The position numbers and the translations under genes are program-made. Below are positions 9,984-18,799 of a stretch of DNA of 64,000 nt, piece after piece. Every line of letters starts with the position of its first letter. Within the stretch, counting starts at the first letter, position 1. The notes under the pieces were generated by a model. It was given only the letters and a program-made list of their open reading frames with translations. It searched no databases and was not told the origin of the DNA. Origin of the DNA: Algoriphagus sp. (lineage in GTDB: Bacteria > Bacteroidota > Bacteroidia > Cytophagales > Cyclobacteriaceae); contig NZ_JABXIN010000014.1 in NCBI RefSeq assembly GCF_013373065.1, forward strand, positions 37,656 to 101,655, given 5' to 3'.

Positions 9984-10610
9984 ATGATAAATTCAAAAGA
10001 AGAATTAAAATTTTATTTAGAAGCAGATAAGTTTGCTTTGGGGAGAAAAGGGAAGCCATGGTTTTTTGGTGATGAGGTCTGGAAATACCAAATTTTATTA
10101 AGAAAATGTGAATTTTATAGTAAAAGACGAGGATTTTTGAAGGTTTTATATTTGTTTTTTAAATACAAAAGACTAAGACTAGGGGTTAAACTAGGTTTTG
10201 ATATTCCTGAAGGTGTTTTTGGAGCAGGATTACGGATCAATCATTTTGGGAATATTACAGTTAACGGCAAATGTAAAATCGGGAGATGGTGTGATATTCA
10301 TCAAGGGGTCAATATTGGCGCAAGCAACCCTGAGAAAAGAGAAGAAGACAAAAACTATACACCCATAATCGGAGATAATGTTTGGATTGGACCAGGGGCT
10401 AAAATTTTTGGCGATATCAGGATTGGTTCTGGGGTTCAAATTGGAGCAAATGCTGTTGTGAACAAATCTTTCCAAGGCAATGTGACTATTGGGGGTATTC
10501 CGGCAAGCGTAATTATAAATAAGGGAACTTTATCAGTAGATGTTTTAGCGAACAGTAAAAATTCCAAGGAGTTTTTTAAGAAATTCCCAAAGTATCAGAA
10601 ATTTCAATAA
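9984..10610 (+). CDS. Serine acetyltransferase-like hexapeptide (LbH) acyltransferase
   Basis: A 208-residue left-handed beta-helix acyltransferase. An alpha-helical N-terminus of about 75 residues precedes hexapeptide repeats (GAGLRINHFGNITVNGKCKI, then IGDNVWIGPGAKI and IGSGVQIGANAVV). A GGIPAS turn near residue 170 is typical of the serine acetyltransferase/CysE and sugar O-acetyltransferase group. The helical front and the NHFG histidine resemble CysE-like enzymes used in glycan loci to acetylate sugars with acetyl-CoA. The ATG is 84 bp after asnB. It is followed by gene debris, so it ends this transcription block or is followed by dead genes. Confidence 0.85.
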   Translation: MINSKEELKFYLEADKFALGRKGKPWFFGDEVWKYQILLRKCEFYSKRRGFLKVLYLFFKYKRLRLGVKLGFDIPEGVFGAGLRINHFGNITVNGKCKIGRWCDIHQGVNIGASNPEKREEDKNYTPIIGDNVWIGPGAKIFGDIRIGSGVQIGANAVVNKSFQGNVTIGGIPASVIINKGTLSVDVLANSKNSKEFFKKFPKYQKFQ

Positions 10611-10898
10611 TAATTTTAGCATCCCTAAAAGAGGATATATGTTTTAGAAAGAGGTTTTTTCTAAATTAAAGTTAAATTACGATTTAAATCTTGAAAATTA
10701 TGAAGTATGGCTCTTACATCATTTTAGTTTTTATAATATCAATAAATTTTTTGTTATAAACAAAAATTTTTATGAAGAAAATTTTCTTGAGGTAAATGTT
10801 TCAGGGGATGCGTTACACTATTTATAAATTGCAAAGAATCTTCGATCTTTCGGTTTCAATGGAGATAATAACTGCATTGTTCTTACGGAGTCTGCTAT
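10611..10898. other. AT-rich gap without a recognisable gene
   Basis: Very AT-rich stretch between the hexapeptide acyltransferase and the GT2 remnant. All frames are broken within short distances. The peptide-like stretches that can be read are not recognised. It is probably decayed coding sequence continuous with the downstream remnant. Confidence 0.4.
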
Positions 10899-11129
10899 TT
10901 GGCGCCCTCCTCTTTTCTTAATTTAACGGATATGGAGACTTGTCATAAATTGTTTAAATCTGATATAATGAGAAATCTCATTCTTAGGGAAAAGAGATTT
11001 GGTTTTGAACTAGAAGTGACTGCTAAAATTTCTAGAATAAAGGGAATTAGAATTTACGAAGTAGGTATTTCGTATTACGGTAGAACCTATGAAGAGGGTA
11101 AGAAGATAGGATGGAAAGATGGTTTTTAG
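10899..11129 (+). pseudogene. 3' remnant of a polyprenyl-phosphate GT2 (DPM1-like)
   Basis: Encodes only the last quarter of a dolichol/polyprenol-phosphate mannosyltransferase-type GT2. [50 protein letters not shown] and WKDGF are in the expected order for the C-terminal catalytic region of that family. The N-terminal DxD and Rossmann portion is missing, and the frame stops directly after WKDGF, where family members continue into a tail. No plausible start codon precedes it. It is best read as the leftover of a deleted gene. Confidence 0.8.
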
Positions 11130-11210
11130 AGCCATTTATTGTATCTGAAAATATGTTTTGTTTAAACTCTGAATTCTTTTTTTTATAAAAATTCATTTCA
11201 CTAGATCCTT

Positions 11211-12209
11211 ATGATTATTGCAGAAATAGCTCAAGCTCATGATGGGAGCTTAGGAAATGCACATGCCTTTATTGATGCATTAGCAGGAACAGGTGTTGAC
11301 GCTATAAAATTTCAAACTCATATTGCTGAAGCTGAATCTTCAAGCTTTGAGCCTTTTCGAGTGAAATTTTCAAAACAGGATTCTACACGATTTGACTATT
11401 GGAAAAGAATGGAGTTTACTCCAGATCAATGGAAAGGAATTAAAGACCATTGTGAAGAGAAAAACCTTGAATTTTTATCCTCACCTTTTAGTAATGCTGC
11501 AGTGGACTTATTGGAAGAAATAGGAGTAAAAAGATATAAAATAGGCTCAGGAGAATTGGGGAATTTCTTGATGCTTGAAAGAATTGCAAAAACAGGGAAG
11601 CCTATAATTATGAGTTCCGGAATGAGTTCATTCGAGGAACTTGACAAGACATTTGATTTTTTAAAGCCTTTTGGAAATAGCTTAAGTATTCTACAGTGTA
11701 CAACTGCTTATCCTACGCAACCAGACCAATGGGGATTGAATGTGATTGCTGAATTAAAAGAACGTTATCATGTTCCCGTTGGCTATTCAGATCATAGTGG
11801 AGATATTTATGCCTGTCTAGCAGCGGCTTCTCTAGGATCTGAGATTTTTGAATTCCATGTAGTTTTTGATAAAAGACAATTCGGACCGGATTCCCATGCA
11901 AGTATTACAATTGATCAAACAAAAGTTCTTTGTAGTGGTATCAAACAGATTCAGAATGCATTGAAAAACCCTATTGTAAAATCTGACAATCAGAGATATT
12001 CAGAGCTTAAAGTGATGTTTGGGAAGTCCTTAGCCGTTAATAAATTCTTGAAAAAAGGACATTTTTTAACATTAGATGATTTAGAATCCAAGAAACCAGG
12101 GGATAGAGGTATTCCGGCAAGTGATTATCAAATGGTAATAGGAAAAAAATTAAATAAAAATTTAGATAAATGGGATTTTCTTACTTCCGAAGATATTAAT
12201 TCCTACTGA
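11211..12209 (+). CDS. neuB: N-acetylneuraminate/nonulosonate synthase (NeuB family)
   Basis: A 332-residue NeuB-family enzyme that condenses phosphoenolpyruvate with an N-acetyl-mannosamine-type sugar to form a nine-carbon nonulosonic acid. The TIM-barrel half starts MIIAEIAQAHDGS, with KFQTH near residue 34, the LSSPFSNAAVDLLE motif near 85, YKIGSGELGNF near 109 and YSDHSGD near 198. A C-terminal SAF (antifreeze-like) domain begins around 270 (KPGDRGIPASD). It overlaps neuC by one base. Neu5Ac, legionaminic or other nonulosonate cannot be separated with certainty, but the presence of a hydrolysing epimerase favours a ManNAc-type substrate. Confidence 0.92.
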   Translation: MIIAEIAQAHDGSLGNAHAFIDALAGTGVDAIKFQTHIAEAESSSFEPFRVKFSKQDSTRFDYWKRMEFTPDQWKGIKDHCEEKNLEFLSSPFSNAAVDLLEEIGVKRYKIGSGELGNFLMLERIAKTGKPIIMSSGMSSFEELDKTFDFLKPFGNSLSILQCTTAYPTQPDQWGLNVIAELKERYHVPVGYSDHSGDIYACLAAASLGSEIFEFHVVFDKRQFGPDSHASITIDQTKVLCSGIKQIQNALKNPIVKSDNQRYSELKVMFGKSLAVNKFLKKGHFLTLDDLESKKPGDRGIPASDYQMVIGKKLNKNLDKWDFLTSEDINSY

Positions 12210-13363
12210 TGAAAAGAAAAATTTGCGTTGTAATTACCGCACGACCTTCCTATTCAAGGATAAAGACAGCCTTGACAGCCATCAAAGAGCATCCTGATTT
12301 GGAATTGCAGTTGGTTGTAGCTGCATCTGCATTATTGGACCGCTATGGAAATGCGGTAAATAATATTGAAAAAGATGGATTCGCGATCACAGCTAAGGTA
12401 TTTAACGTTTTGGAAGGCGAAAATCTTACCGCTGCAGCTAAAACAACTGGAATAGGTATTCTGGAGCTTTCAACTGTTTTCAATAATTTGAACCCGGATA
12501 TTGTGGTCACTGTAGCAGATAGATTTGAAACTATGGCTACGGCTATTTCAGCCAGTTACATGAATATTCCCTTGGCTCATATTCAAGGAGGTGAGGTAAC
12601 GGGAAATATTGATGAAAAAGTAAGACATGCGATCACAAAATTAGCAGATTATCATTTTGTAGCCTCTGATGATGCTTATAAAAGAGTGATCAAACTTGGT
12701 GAAAACTCGGAATTTGTTTTTAACACAGGTTGCCCAAGTATTGACTTGGCATATGAGATAAAGCAACAACCAGCTTTGGATTTTGATCCCATTCAAAAAT
12801 ATGGAGGAGTAGGAAAAGTGATGGACTACTCAAAGGGATATTGGGTGGTTATGCAGCATCCAGTGACAACAGAAGTTGGGAGTTCCCGATTCCATATTGA
12901 GGAGACCTTACATGCCATGTATAGTATCAATCAACCTGTATTTTGGTTTTGGCCAAATGTAGATGCTGGTGCGGATGGTACGAGTACTGGAATTAGATCT
13001 TTTAGGGAAACGCACGATTTAAAAAATTTCCATTTCTTTAAAAATATGGAACCTCAGGATTTCTTGAAGCTTCTTTATTCCAGCAAAGGATTAATTGGGA
13101 ATAGTTCCGTTGGAATAAGAGAATGCGCTTTTATGGGAGTCCCAGTAATAAATATAGGTTCGCGTCAGAATAGTAGAGAAAGGGGCAATAACGTAAAAGA
13201 TGTTGATTATTCTCGAGTAGAAATTTTACATGCAATGAGAGAAATTGAAGAGTCTCCAAGACCAGAGGTTTCTACAATCTATGGAAATGGGGATGCAGGT
13301 AAAAAGATTGCCCAGTATTTATCTGAACTCCCCTTGATTTTTCATAAAACCATCACCTTTTAA
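12209..13363 (+). CDS. neuC: UDP-N-acetylglucosamine 2-epimerase, hydrolysing (NeuC family)
   Basis: A 384-residue GT-B-fold enzyme that releases the 2-epimerised hexosamine from its UDP-sugar for NeuB. Diagnostic segments are VITARPSYSR (residues 7-16), VVTVADRFETM near 97, HIQGGEVTGNIDEKVRHA near 126 and GNSSVGIRECAFMGVPVI near 301. The last is the UDP-binding loop of the WecB/NeuC family. The ATG overlaps the neuB stop by one base and neuA follows immediately, forming a compact three-gene pathway. Confidence 0.92.
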   Translation: MKRKICVVITARPSYSRIKTALTAIKEHPDLELQLVVAASALLDRYGNAVNNIEKDGFAITAKVFNVLEGENLTAAAKTTGIGILELSTVFNNLNPDIVVTVADRFETMATAISASYMNIPLAHIQGGEVTGNIDEKVRHAITKLADYHFVASDDAYKRVIKLGENSEFVFNTGCPSIDLAYEIKQQPALDFDPIQKYGGVGKVMDYSKGYWVVMQHPVTTEVGSSRFHIEETLHAMYSINQPVFWFWPNVDAGADGTSTGIRSFRETHDLKNFHFFKNMEPQDFLKLLYSSKGLIGNSSVGIRECAFMGVPVINIGSRQNSRERGNNVKDVDYSRVEILHAMREIEESPRPEVSTIYGNGDAGKKIAQYLSELPLIFHKTITF

Positions 13364-14071
13364 ATGAAAATATTAGGACTGATCCCTGCAAGAGAAGGAT
13401 CAAAAGGAATTCCTGGTAAAAATATCAAAACGCTGGGGAACCAACCTTTAATTGCTTACTCTATTAAAGATGGCATTGTAGCAAAACTTCTGAGCAAAAC
13501 TGTAGTGAGCACGGATAGTGAGAAAATTGCTGAGGTAGCCAGAAATTATGGAGGCGAAGTTCCATTTATTCGACCTAAAGAATTGGCCCAAGATAAAACT
13601 CCCACCATTGATGTAGTTTTACATGCGCTGGATTTTTTTGAACAGAATAATGAGCCTTTTGACGCGGTATGTCTATTACAGCCTACTAGTCCATTTAGAT
13701 CCAAAGGTTTTATAGATGAGTGTATCCAAAAATTCATAGAAACGGGGGCGGATTGTCTTATATCCGTGTTAGATGTACCTCATGAATACAACCCACACTG
13801 GACTTTTAAGATGGATAAGCAAGGTAGTTTATCTATTGCTACAGGTGAAAGCACCTTGATCCCAAGAAGACAAGAATTGCCAATGGCCTACCATAGGGAT
13901 GGGTCTATTTATATCTCCAAAGTGTCCCTGATCCGGGATAAGAAAGTGCTAGTAGGTGGTAAAACGGTGGGTATTCTTTCTAATAAATCCTATTATGCCA
14001 ATTTGGATACCCCTAAAGATTGGGAGAAAGCAGAAAGAACCTATAAAGAAATAGTTGAATGTGCGGAATAG
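13364..14071 (+). CDS. neuA: CMP-N-acetylneuraminate (nonulosonate) cytidylyltransferase
   Basis: A 235-residue NeuA-type nucleotidyltransferase that activates the nonulosonate with CTP. It starts MKILGLIPAREGSKGIPGKN, the CTP-binding signature, and continues with VVSTDSEKIAEVA near 47, LLQPTSPFR near 104 and the C-terminal NLDTPKDWEKAE. The length is normal. Its 3' end overlaps the next gene (asnB-type) by 13 bp in another frame, a sign of coupling. No recognisable sialyltransferase was identified in the window. Confidence 0.93.
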   Translation: MKILGLIPAREGSKGIPGKNIKTLGNQPLIAYSIKDGIVAKLLSKTVVSTDSEKIAEVARNYGGEVPFIRPKELAQDKTPTIDVVLHALDFFEQNNEPFDAVCLLQPTSPFRSKGFIDECIQKFIETGADCLISVLDVPHEYNPHWTFKMDKQGSLSIATGESTLIPRRQELPMAYHRDGSIYISKVSLIRDKKVLVGGKTVGILSNKSYYANLDTPKDWEKAERTYKEIVECAE

Positions 14072-15756
14072 CCGGTATTGTCGGAAGAAATCCTGAAAAT
14101 AGGCTTGTTCTGGCAAGCATGCTAGACATCCAGAAACACAGAGGCCCTGATGCTCTTGGAACCTGGGCTGATAAAGATGTTTTTTTAGGTCACAATAGAC
14201 TCTCAATTTTGGATCTTTCCGAGGCAGCAAACCAGCCTATGCTCAGTAATTGTGGAAGGTTTGTCATAATTTTTAACGGTGAGATTTATAACTACCTAGA
14301 ATTAAAGCAATCTTTGGACTATTCCTTCAGAACAAAATCTGATACAGAGGTTCTGTTGGCTATGTATATCAAATACCAGGACAAAATGCTTAATCATCTC
14401 AATGGGATGTTTGCTTTTGCTATATGGGATATACAGGAGAAAAAATTTTTTGCTGCTCGGGATCGATTTGGTGTTAAACCTTTTTATTACTCCATTGATA
14501 ATGGTCAGTTTTTATTCGCCAGTGAAATCAAAACTTTATTAGCTGCAGGTGTATCAAATGCTCCAAATGAAGAGGTGTGGGCGGATTATTTTGTCCATGG
14601 AAGTTATGGTTTTCCAGAAGAAACATTTTTTCGAAATATTCATCAACTGTCTCCTGGACATAGTCTTACATTTAGGTTAGGGGATTCAAATCCTCAAATT
14701 AGACGGTACTATGATTTTGTATCCGAAGTCAAAAGTCAGAGGGTTTTTGAAGAGGAAACCAACTTACAAGAAGAATATCTAGAATTGTTACTTAATTCCC
14801 TTCGCCTAAGATTTCGATCGGATGTACCAGTTGGTTTCAATGTAAGTGGAGGATTGGATTCATCTATTTTGTTGGCAATGATTTCAAAAATCAAGGCCGG
14901 TGATACAGAAAATATTGAGGCTTTTTCATTTTACACTGGAGATGATCGTTATGATGAATTACCATGGGTAAAGGATTTAATTTCTAAAACCAATAGTCCA
15001 TTAAATCCTGTTTTATTATCTCTTGCAGATGTGCCGGATCTTATAGATAAAGTAACATTTTTCCAGGACGAGCCATATGGAGGTTTTCCTACTTTGGCTT
15101 ATTCCAAAATTTTTGAAAGAGCAAGACAGAAAGGATTTTTGGTATTATTGGATGGGCAAGGAATGGATGAAGCTTGGGCTGGTTATGATTATTACAAAAC
15201 AGACTCCAAGGCGGTGGTGCAAGGAATAAAAAATCAACTGACCCGGCCAAATGCATTATCACCCGAACTACGCACTTTGGCAAGGGAAATATGCTATCCA
15301 GAACCATTTGATAATGATCTCCAAAACAAACAGTTTAGGGATCTATTTTACACGAAAATCCCACGGGCTCTCCGCTTTAATGATAGGGTTAGCATGATGC
15401 ATAGTACAGAATTAAGGGAACCATTTTTGGACTATCGATTGGTGGAAATGGCTTTTGCCCAGAAAAAGGAAATGAAAATCAGAACGAATCAAGGGAAGTG
15501 GTTGCCAAGGCAGCTAGTAAAGAAAACTCTAGAAAATATTGCCTTAGCTCCAAAAAGACCATTGCAGACTCCTCAGAGGGAATGGATAGGAGGTGCAATG
15601 GCTAATTATGTGGAAGAAAGAATCGATATTCTGAAATCCAATCCTTGGTTTGAGAGAAAGGTCTTAGAGCAAGAGTGGAAGAATTATAAAAACGGTCAGA
15701 ATGACAATAGTTTTTTTATTTGGCAATGGATTAACAGTTCATTTTTCCTATTATAA
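14059..15756 (+). CDS. asnB: Second asparagine synthetase B-type amidotransferase
   Basis: A 565-residue AsnB-family protein. The start MCGIAGIVG puts Cys2 as the glutaminase nucleophile and decides the ATG at 14059. HRGPDALGT, NGEIYNY and the synthetase loop VSGGLDSSIL (near residue 264) are intact. The second ATP-site motif reads DGQGMDEAWAGYD instead of the more usual SGEGxDE, so this is a different subgroup from the copy at 8037. Directly following neuA, it may amidate a nonulosonate or another acidic sugar; that role is inferred from position only. Confidence 0.9.
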   Translation: MCGIAGIVGRNPENRLVLASMLDIQKHRGPDALGTWADKDVFLGHNRLSILDLSEAANQPMLSNCGRFVIIFNGEIYNYLELKQSLDYSFRTKSDTEVLLAMYIKYQDKMLNHLNGMFAFAIWDIQEKKFFAARDRFGVKPFYYSIDNGQFLFASEIKTLLAAGVSNAPNEEVWADYFVHGSYGFPEETFFRNIHQLSPGHSLTFRLGDSNPQIRRYYDFVSEVKSQRVFEEETNLQEEYLELLLNSLRLRFRSDVPVGFNVSGGLDSSILLAMISKIKAGDTENIEAFSFYTGDDRYDELPWVKDLISKTNSPLNPVLLSLADVPDLIDKVTFFQDEPYGGFPTLAYSKIFERARQKGFLVLLDGQGMDEAWAGYDYYKTDSKAVVQGIKNQLTRPNALSPELRTLAREICYPEPFDNDLQNKQFRDLFYTKIPRALRFNDRVSMMHSTELREPFLDYRLVEMAFAQKKEMKIRTNQGKWLPRQLVKKTLENIALAPKRPLQTPQREWIGGAMANYVEERIDILKSNPWFERKVLEQEWKNYKNGQNDNSFFIWQWINSSFFLL

Positions 15757-15849
15757 ATAGGTAAAATACCTGACGTTAAAAAGTCCAAAGAATTTTAATT
15801 AATAAATAATAGAATTCATCTTTAAAGATATTTTTCAAAAATTTAAAAA

Positions 15850-16324
15850 ATGAAGTTTTTAATTATTGAATAGGATTTAAGGGTTTCTGGTACTAGTCAA
15901 GGGATTATTTCCCGATCATTTTTGGGTAAGTTAAGAAAGGCATATCCGGAATCCTTAATTGATGTTCATTACATTAAAGCGGAGGATTCTGTTGATAAAC
16001 TTGAATTACTTCTTGTAGATAACATTGTAGAACACAGAAATTGATCATGGTTTAGATTACATGCTTGCTTCCAATCCTTTTGGTGTACTGTCTTATAATC
16101 ATGAAGAGATTTCGATTTGGGCGCGAAATACGGAACACAATGGATTTTACAGGCAATCTAGGTCAGGTGTAGGGAAATCTAAGGGATATACATTAATAAA
16201 TTGCAAGGGCTTTGAGGATGAATTTGTGCCAAAAGTTCCAATTTCAACAAGCGGACAGATGCCCGATACTGCTTCTCGATTCATTGATTTTTTAGAGGAT
16301 CTCGTTCAATCCTTGACTAAATAA
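15850..16324 (+). pseudogene. Broken gene of unknown function
   Basis: A coding-like stretch beginning MKFLIIE at 15850 is interrupted by a TAG after seven codons, continues as DLRVSGTSQGIISRSFLGKL and stops at 16042-16044. The next frame then carries DHGLDYMLASNPFGVLSYNH and runs to a TAA at 16324, ending TSGQMPDTASRFIDFLEDL. A single gene damaged by a nonsense change and a frameshift near 16040 explains this. The first part looks like the N-terminus of a glycan-type transferase; the second part is not recognised. It is convergent with the minus-strand genes, meeting them within 2 bp. Confidence 0.5.
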
Positions 16325-16325
16325 A

Positions 16326-17234
16326 TCACTTTAGAAAAAAAGGTTGGAGTTCTTCCGCCAGAAAAGATGAGGCCACTATTTTCCCTTTGTTATTTAAATG
16401 AATGGGATCATAGAAATCAGAATTTTCTAACAATATGCTCGAATGGTTAATCAAGGGGATGTCGAACTCATTTTGAATGATCAACTCCCTACCTTGATAT
16501 GGGGCTACATAAAGAATGAGTTGACATCCTTTGGCGCGGAGGTATTCTTCGAATGTATGTAGTAAGGGGTTGCTAATGTTTTTTTGTATCTGAATGGGTT
16601 TTAATAGTTCATTTTGAGTATTCAGTTGGTTGTCCGGATAGGTATAGTTTCCATATTTATCAAATCGATGACGATAGTTAGGTCGAAACAAAGTGAACAA
16701 AGATGGAATAAACAGTTCTGTATTATAGTATGCATATAGTACGGCAGGGACGTATTTTCCAAGTGTGTAAGGCCTGATAATTCCCCTTTCTCGCTTTCGA
16801 AAGTAATCGTAAATATACTCTCTTTGAAGGTAAGGGGCCATTCGGTAATCGTTGTCATTAATCTGCATGGAAGAATGCTCGAAGTCTGGCTCATCCAAGA
16901 CCAAAATACAATAAGAAGACTGAAAACCTGACTCAAAAAAGTGTTTTGCCATTAGTAGCTGACTAGGAAGGCCTGTGTCATCCTGCGAGAGGTTGATTCC
17001 TTTGGTAGTTAACTTTTGGTCAATTTCTTCAGATCCTATGCTTGTAAGGCCCCTACTAGATCCAATTATAAAATAATCGAAAGCTTGTTCCGGTTCAAAG
17101 TTGTTAACCAAAAAGCTAGCCTTAAATATGGATGATCTTTTGAGTAGGAAGTTAGACATCAATGCAAGGAGATTGGCAATCAATGCAATAATCAAAAAGT
17201 ATTTGCTCAATTGAATTAAAAACTTTTTCATCAT
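16326..17234 (-). CDS. SGNH-like exported partner of the MBOAT acyltransferase
   Basis: A 302-residue protein with one N-terminal membrane anchor (hydrophobic residues about 9-30) and a periplasmic domain. FIIGSSRG near residue 56 matches SGNH block I, with Ser in the GSSR turn. DPIHLNNKG near 278 matches the Asp-x-x-His block V. Proteins of this kind sit beside MBOAT proteins in alginate, cellulose and teichoic-acid acylation systems, where they complete acyl transfer to the glycan. Its ATG directly follows the TAG of the upstream MBOAT gene (an ATGATG pair; the second ATG is equally possible). Confidence 0.75.
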   Translation of the reverse strand: MMKKFLIQLSKYFLIIALIANLLALMSNFLLKRSSIFKASFLVNNFEPEQAFDYFIIGSSRGLTSIGSEEIDQKLTTKGINLSQDDTGLPSQLLMAKHFFESGFQSSYCILVLDEPDFEHSSMQINDNDYRMAPYLQREYIYDYFRKRERGIIRPYTLGKYVPAVLYAYYNTELFIPSLFTLFRPNYRHRFDKYGNYTYPDNQLNTQNELLKPIQIQKNISNPLLHTFEEYLRAKGCQLILYVAPYQGRELIIQNEFDIPLINHSSILLENSDFYDPIHLNNKGKIVASSFLAEELQPFFLK

Positions 17235-18656
17235 CTAGAACTGGAAATAGATAAAACTAATTGGATTTTTAAAGGCTGCCATAAATAAAATAAATAGGCT
17301 TAAAAGTACTAGTTGAAAATTACTTAAGGTCACCTCGGTTTTTTTAAGTTTTGAATACCGAATTTCCACTGTCAAGATGATAGTTATTCCAATCAAGCAA
17401 ATAAGGGAAATTAATAGATGCTTCGAGGATGAAGAAAAATACATAGCAGAGCCACTTCCTGCAAAAAGATGGATTAAGTATTGATTTGCGTCATACACAG
17501 ATGGGGATCTAAAATATACCCAGCCAAAACCCACTAATATAAAGGTGAATAATATCTTGGGAAGATTAGTAAGTCTTACCTGTGTGTATTCCTCATCTTT
17601 TACCCCCTTTGAAATATATAAGGGTACATAAAGTAATCCATTTATTAGCCCCCAAATGATAAATGTCCAGTTGGCACCGTGCCAAAACCCACTTACAAGA
17701 AAGACTATCAAAACGTTAATCAATGAAAACCACTTTCCCTTTCGATTTCCACCCAGAGGAATGTAAAGGTAGTCTTTAAACCAAGATGAAAGAGAAATAT
17801 GCCATCTTTTCCAAAATTCACTGATATTTGATGATAGATAGGGAAACCTAAAGTTGTTCATTAAATCAAATCCAAACAACCTACTAATACCGATCGCAAT
17901 GTCCGAATACCCACTGAAATCCCCATAAATTTGGAAGGCAAAAAATAGTATCCCTATACTGAGGCTCAAAGGAGATTGCATACTGTAATCACTGAATATA
18001 CCATCCACAATTATAGCAGCATTGTCAGCGATTACCATTTTTTTGAAAAGTCCCCAAAGGATTATCCTTATTCCTGAAACAGCAATTTTATAGTCAAAAA
18101 ATCGTGCTTTTAAGAATTGGGGTAGAAGGTGTCCTGCTCGCTCTATAGGCCCTGCTACCAACTGAGGAAAAAAACTAACAAATGCAAAAAAAGCGATATA
18201 ATCTTTACATGGGGTAATTTTTTTTCGGTACACATCAATCGTGTAACTCATCGTCTGGAAAGTGTAAAAACTAATGCCAACAGGTAGTACAATCTGGAGA
18301 CTGGATAGGCTAACTTTGGAACCAAAAAACAAAAAGGCATCTACAAAATTCTGTGCGAAAAAATTATAATATTTGAAAAAACCCAGTAATCCTAAGTTAA
18401 TAAGTATACTAATTAGAAGCAGGCCTTTTCGAGTAGATTGGTTCTGGCTTTTGCCCAAATGCTGTCCTACCAGATAATCTGCTACAGAACTAAAAGCAAT
18501 GAGTGTGAGAAACTTCCAATTCCACCAACCATAAAAAAAATAGCTTGAAATAAGCAAAAAAAGATTTTGAAGATTTAAATCCTTTTTTAGAGGAACCCAA
18601 TAAATAAAAAAAACTACAACTAGAAAAAAAGCAAACTCTATGGAATTGAAAATCAT
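17235..18656 (-). CDS. MBOAT family membrane-bound O-acyltransferase (AlgI/DltB-like)
   Basis: A 473-residue polytopic MBOAT protein that moves an acyl group from a cytoplasmic donor across the membrane to the cell-surface glycan. Characteristic segments are LPVGISFYTFQTMSYTIDVY, FFPQLVAGPIERA, FWKRWHISLSSWFKDYLYIP, and SGFWHGANWTF carrying the catalytic histidine near residue 322. It is first in a two-gene minus-strand operon with the SGNH-like partner. The 143-bp gap upstream is shared with the divergent WecA-like gene and must hold both promoters. A longer paralogue lies at 36290. Confidence 0.92.
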   Translation of the reverse strand: MIFNSIEFAFFLVVVFFIYWVPLKKDLNLQNLFLLISSYFFYGWWNWKFLTLIAFSSVADYLVGQHLGKSQNQSTRKGLLLISILINLGLLGFFKYYNFFAQNFVDAFLFFGSKVSLSSLQIVLPVGISFYTFQTMSYTIDVYRKKITPCKDYIAFFAFVSFFPQLVAGPIERAGHLLPQFLKARFFDYKIAVSGIRIILWGLFKKMVIADNAAIIVDGIFSDYSMQSPLSLSIGILFFAFQIYGDFSGYSDIAIGISRLFGFDLMNNFRFPYLSSNISEFWKRWHISLSSWFKDYLYIPLGGNRKGKWFSLINVLIVFLVSGFWHGANWTFIIWGLINGLLYVPLYISKGVKDEEYTQVRLTNLPKILFTFILVGFGWVYFRSPSVYDANQYLIHLFAGSGSAMYFSSSSKHLLISLICLIGITIILTVEIRYSKLKKTEVTLSNFQLVLLSLFILFMAAFKNPISFIYFQF

Positions 18657-18799
18657 TCGATATTCATCATTTAACGGGCCAAAATTAGAAATACTAGTTT
18701 AAAATTCTCGTATATCACCAAAAATTTGATTTGCTGTAAGTATTCAGTTTTAAGTTATTTTGATTGTCTAAATTTAAGGCATTTAAAAACTAGTTTATA
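18657..18799. promoter_or_regulatory. Divergent intergenic region between MBOAT and WecA-like genes
   Basis: This 143-bp AT-rich gap is the only place for promoters of the minus-strand acyltransferase operon and the plus-strand initiating transferase. No convincing Bacteroidota -7 (TAnnTTTG) and -33 pair with proper spacing could be fixed by eye. A 6-bp ACTAGT palindrome occurs twice (near 18694 and 18789). Confidence 0.4.
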
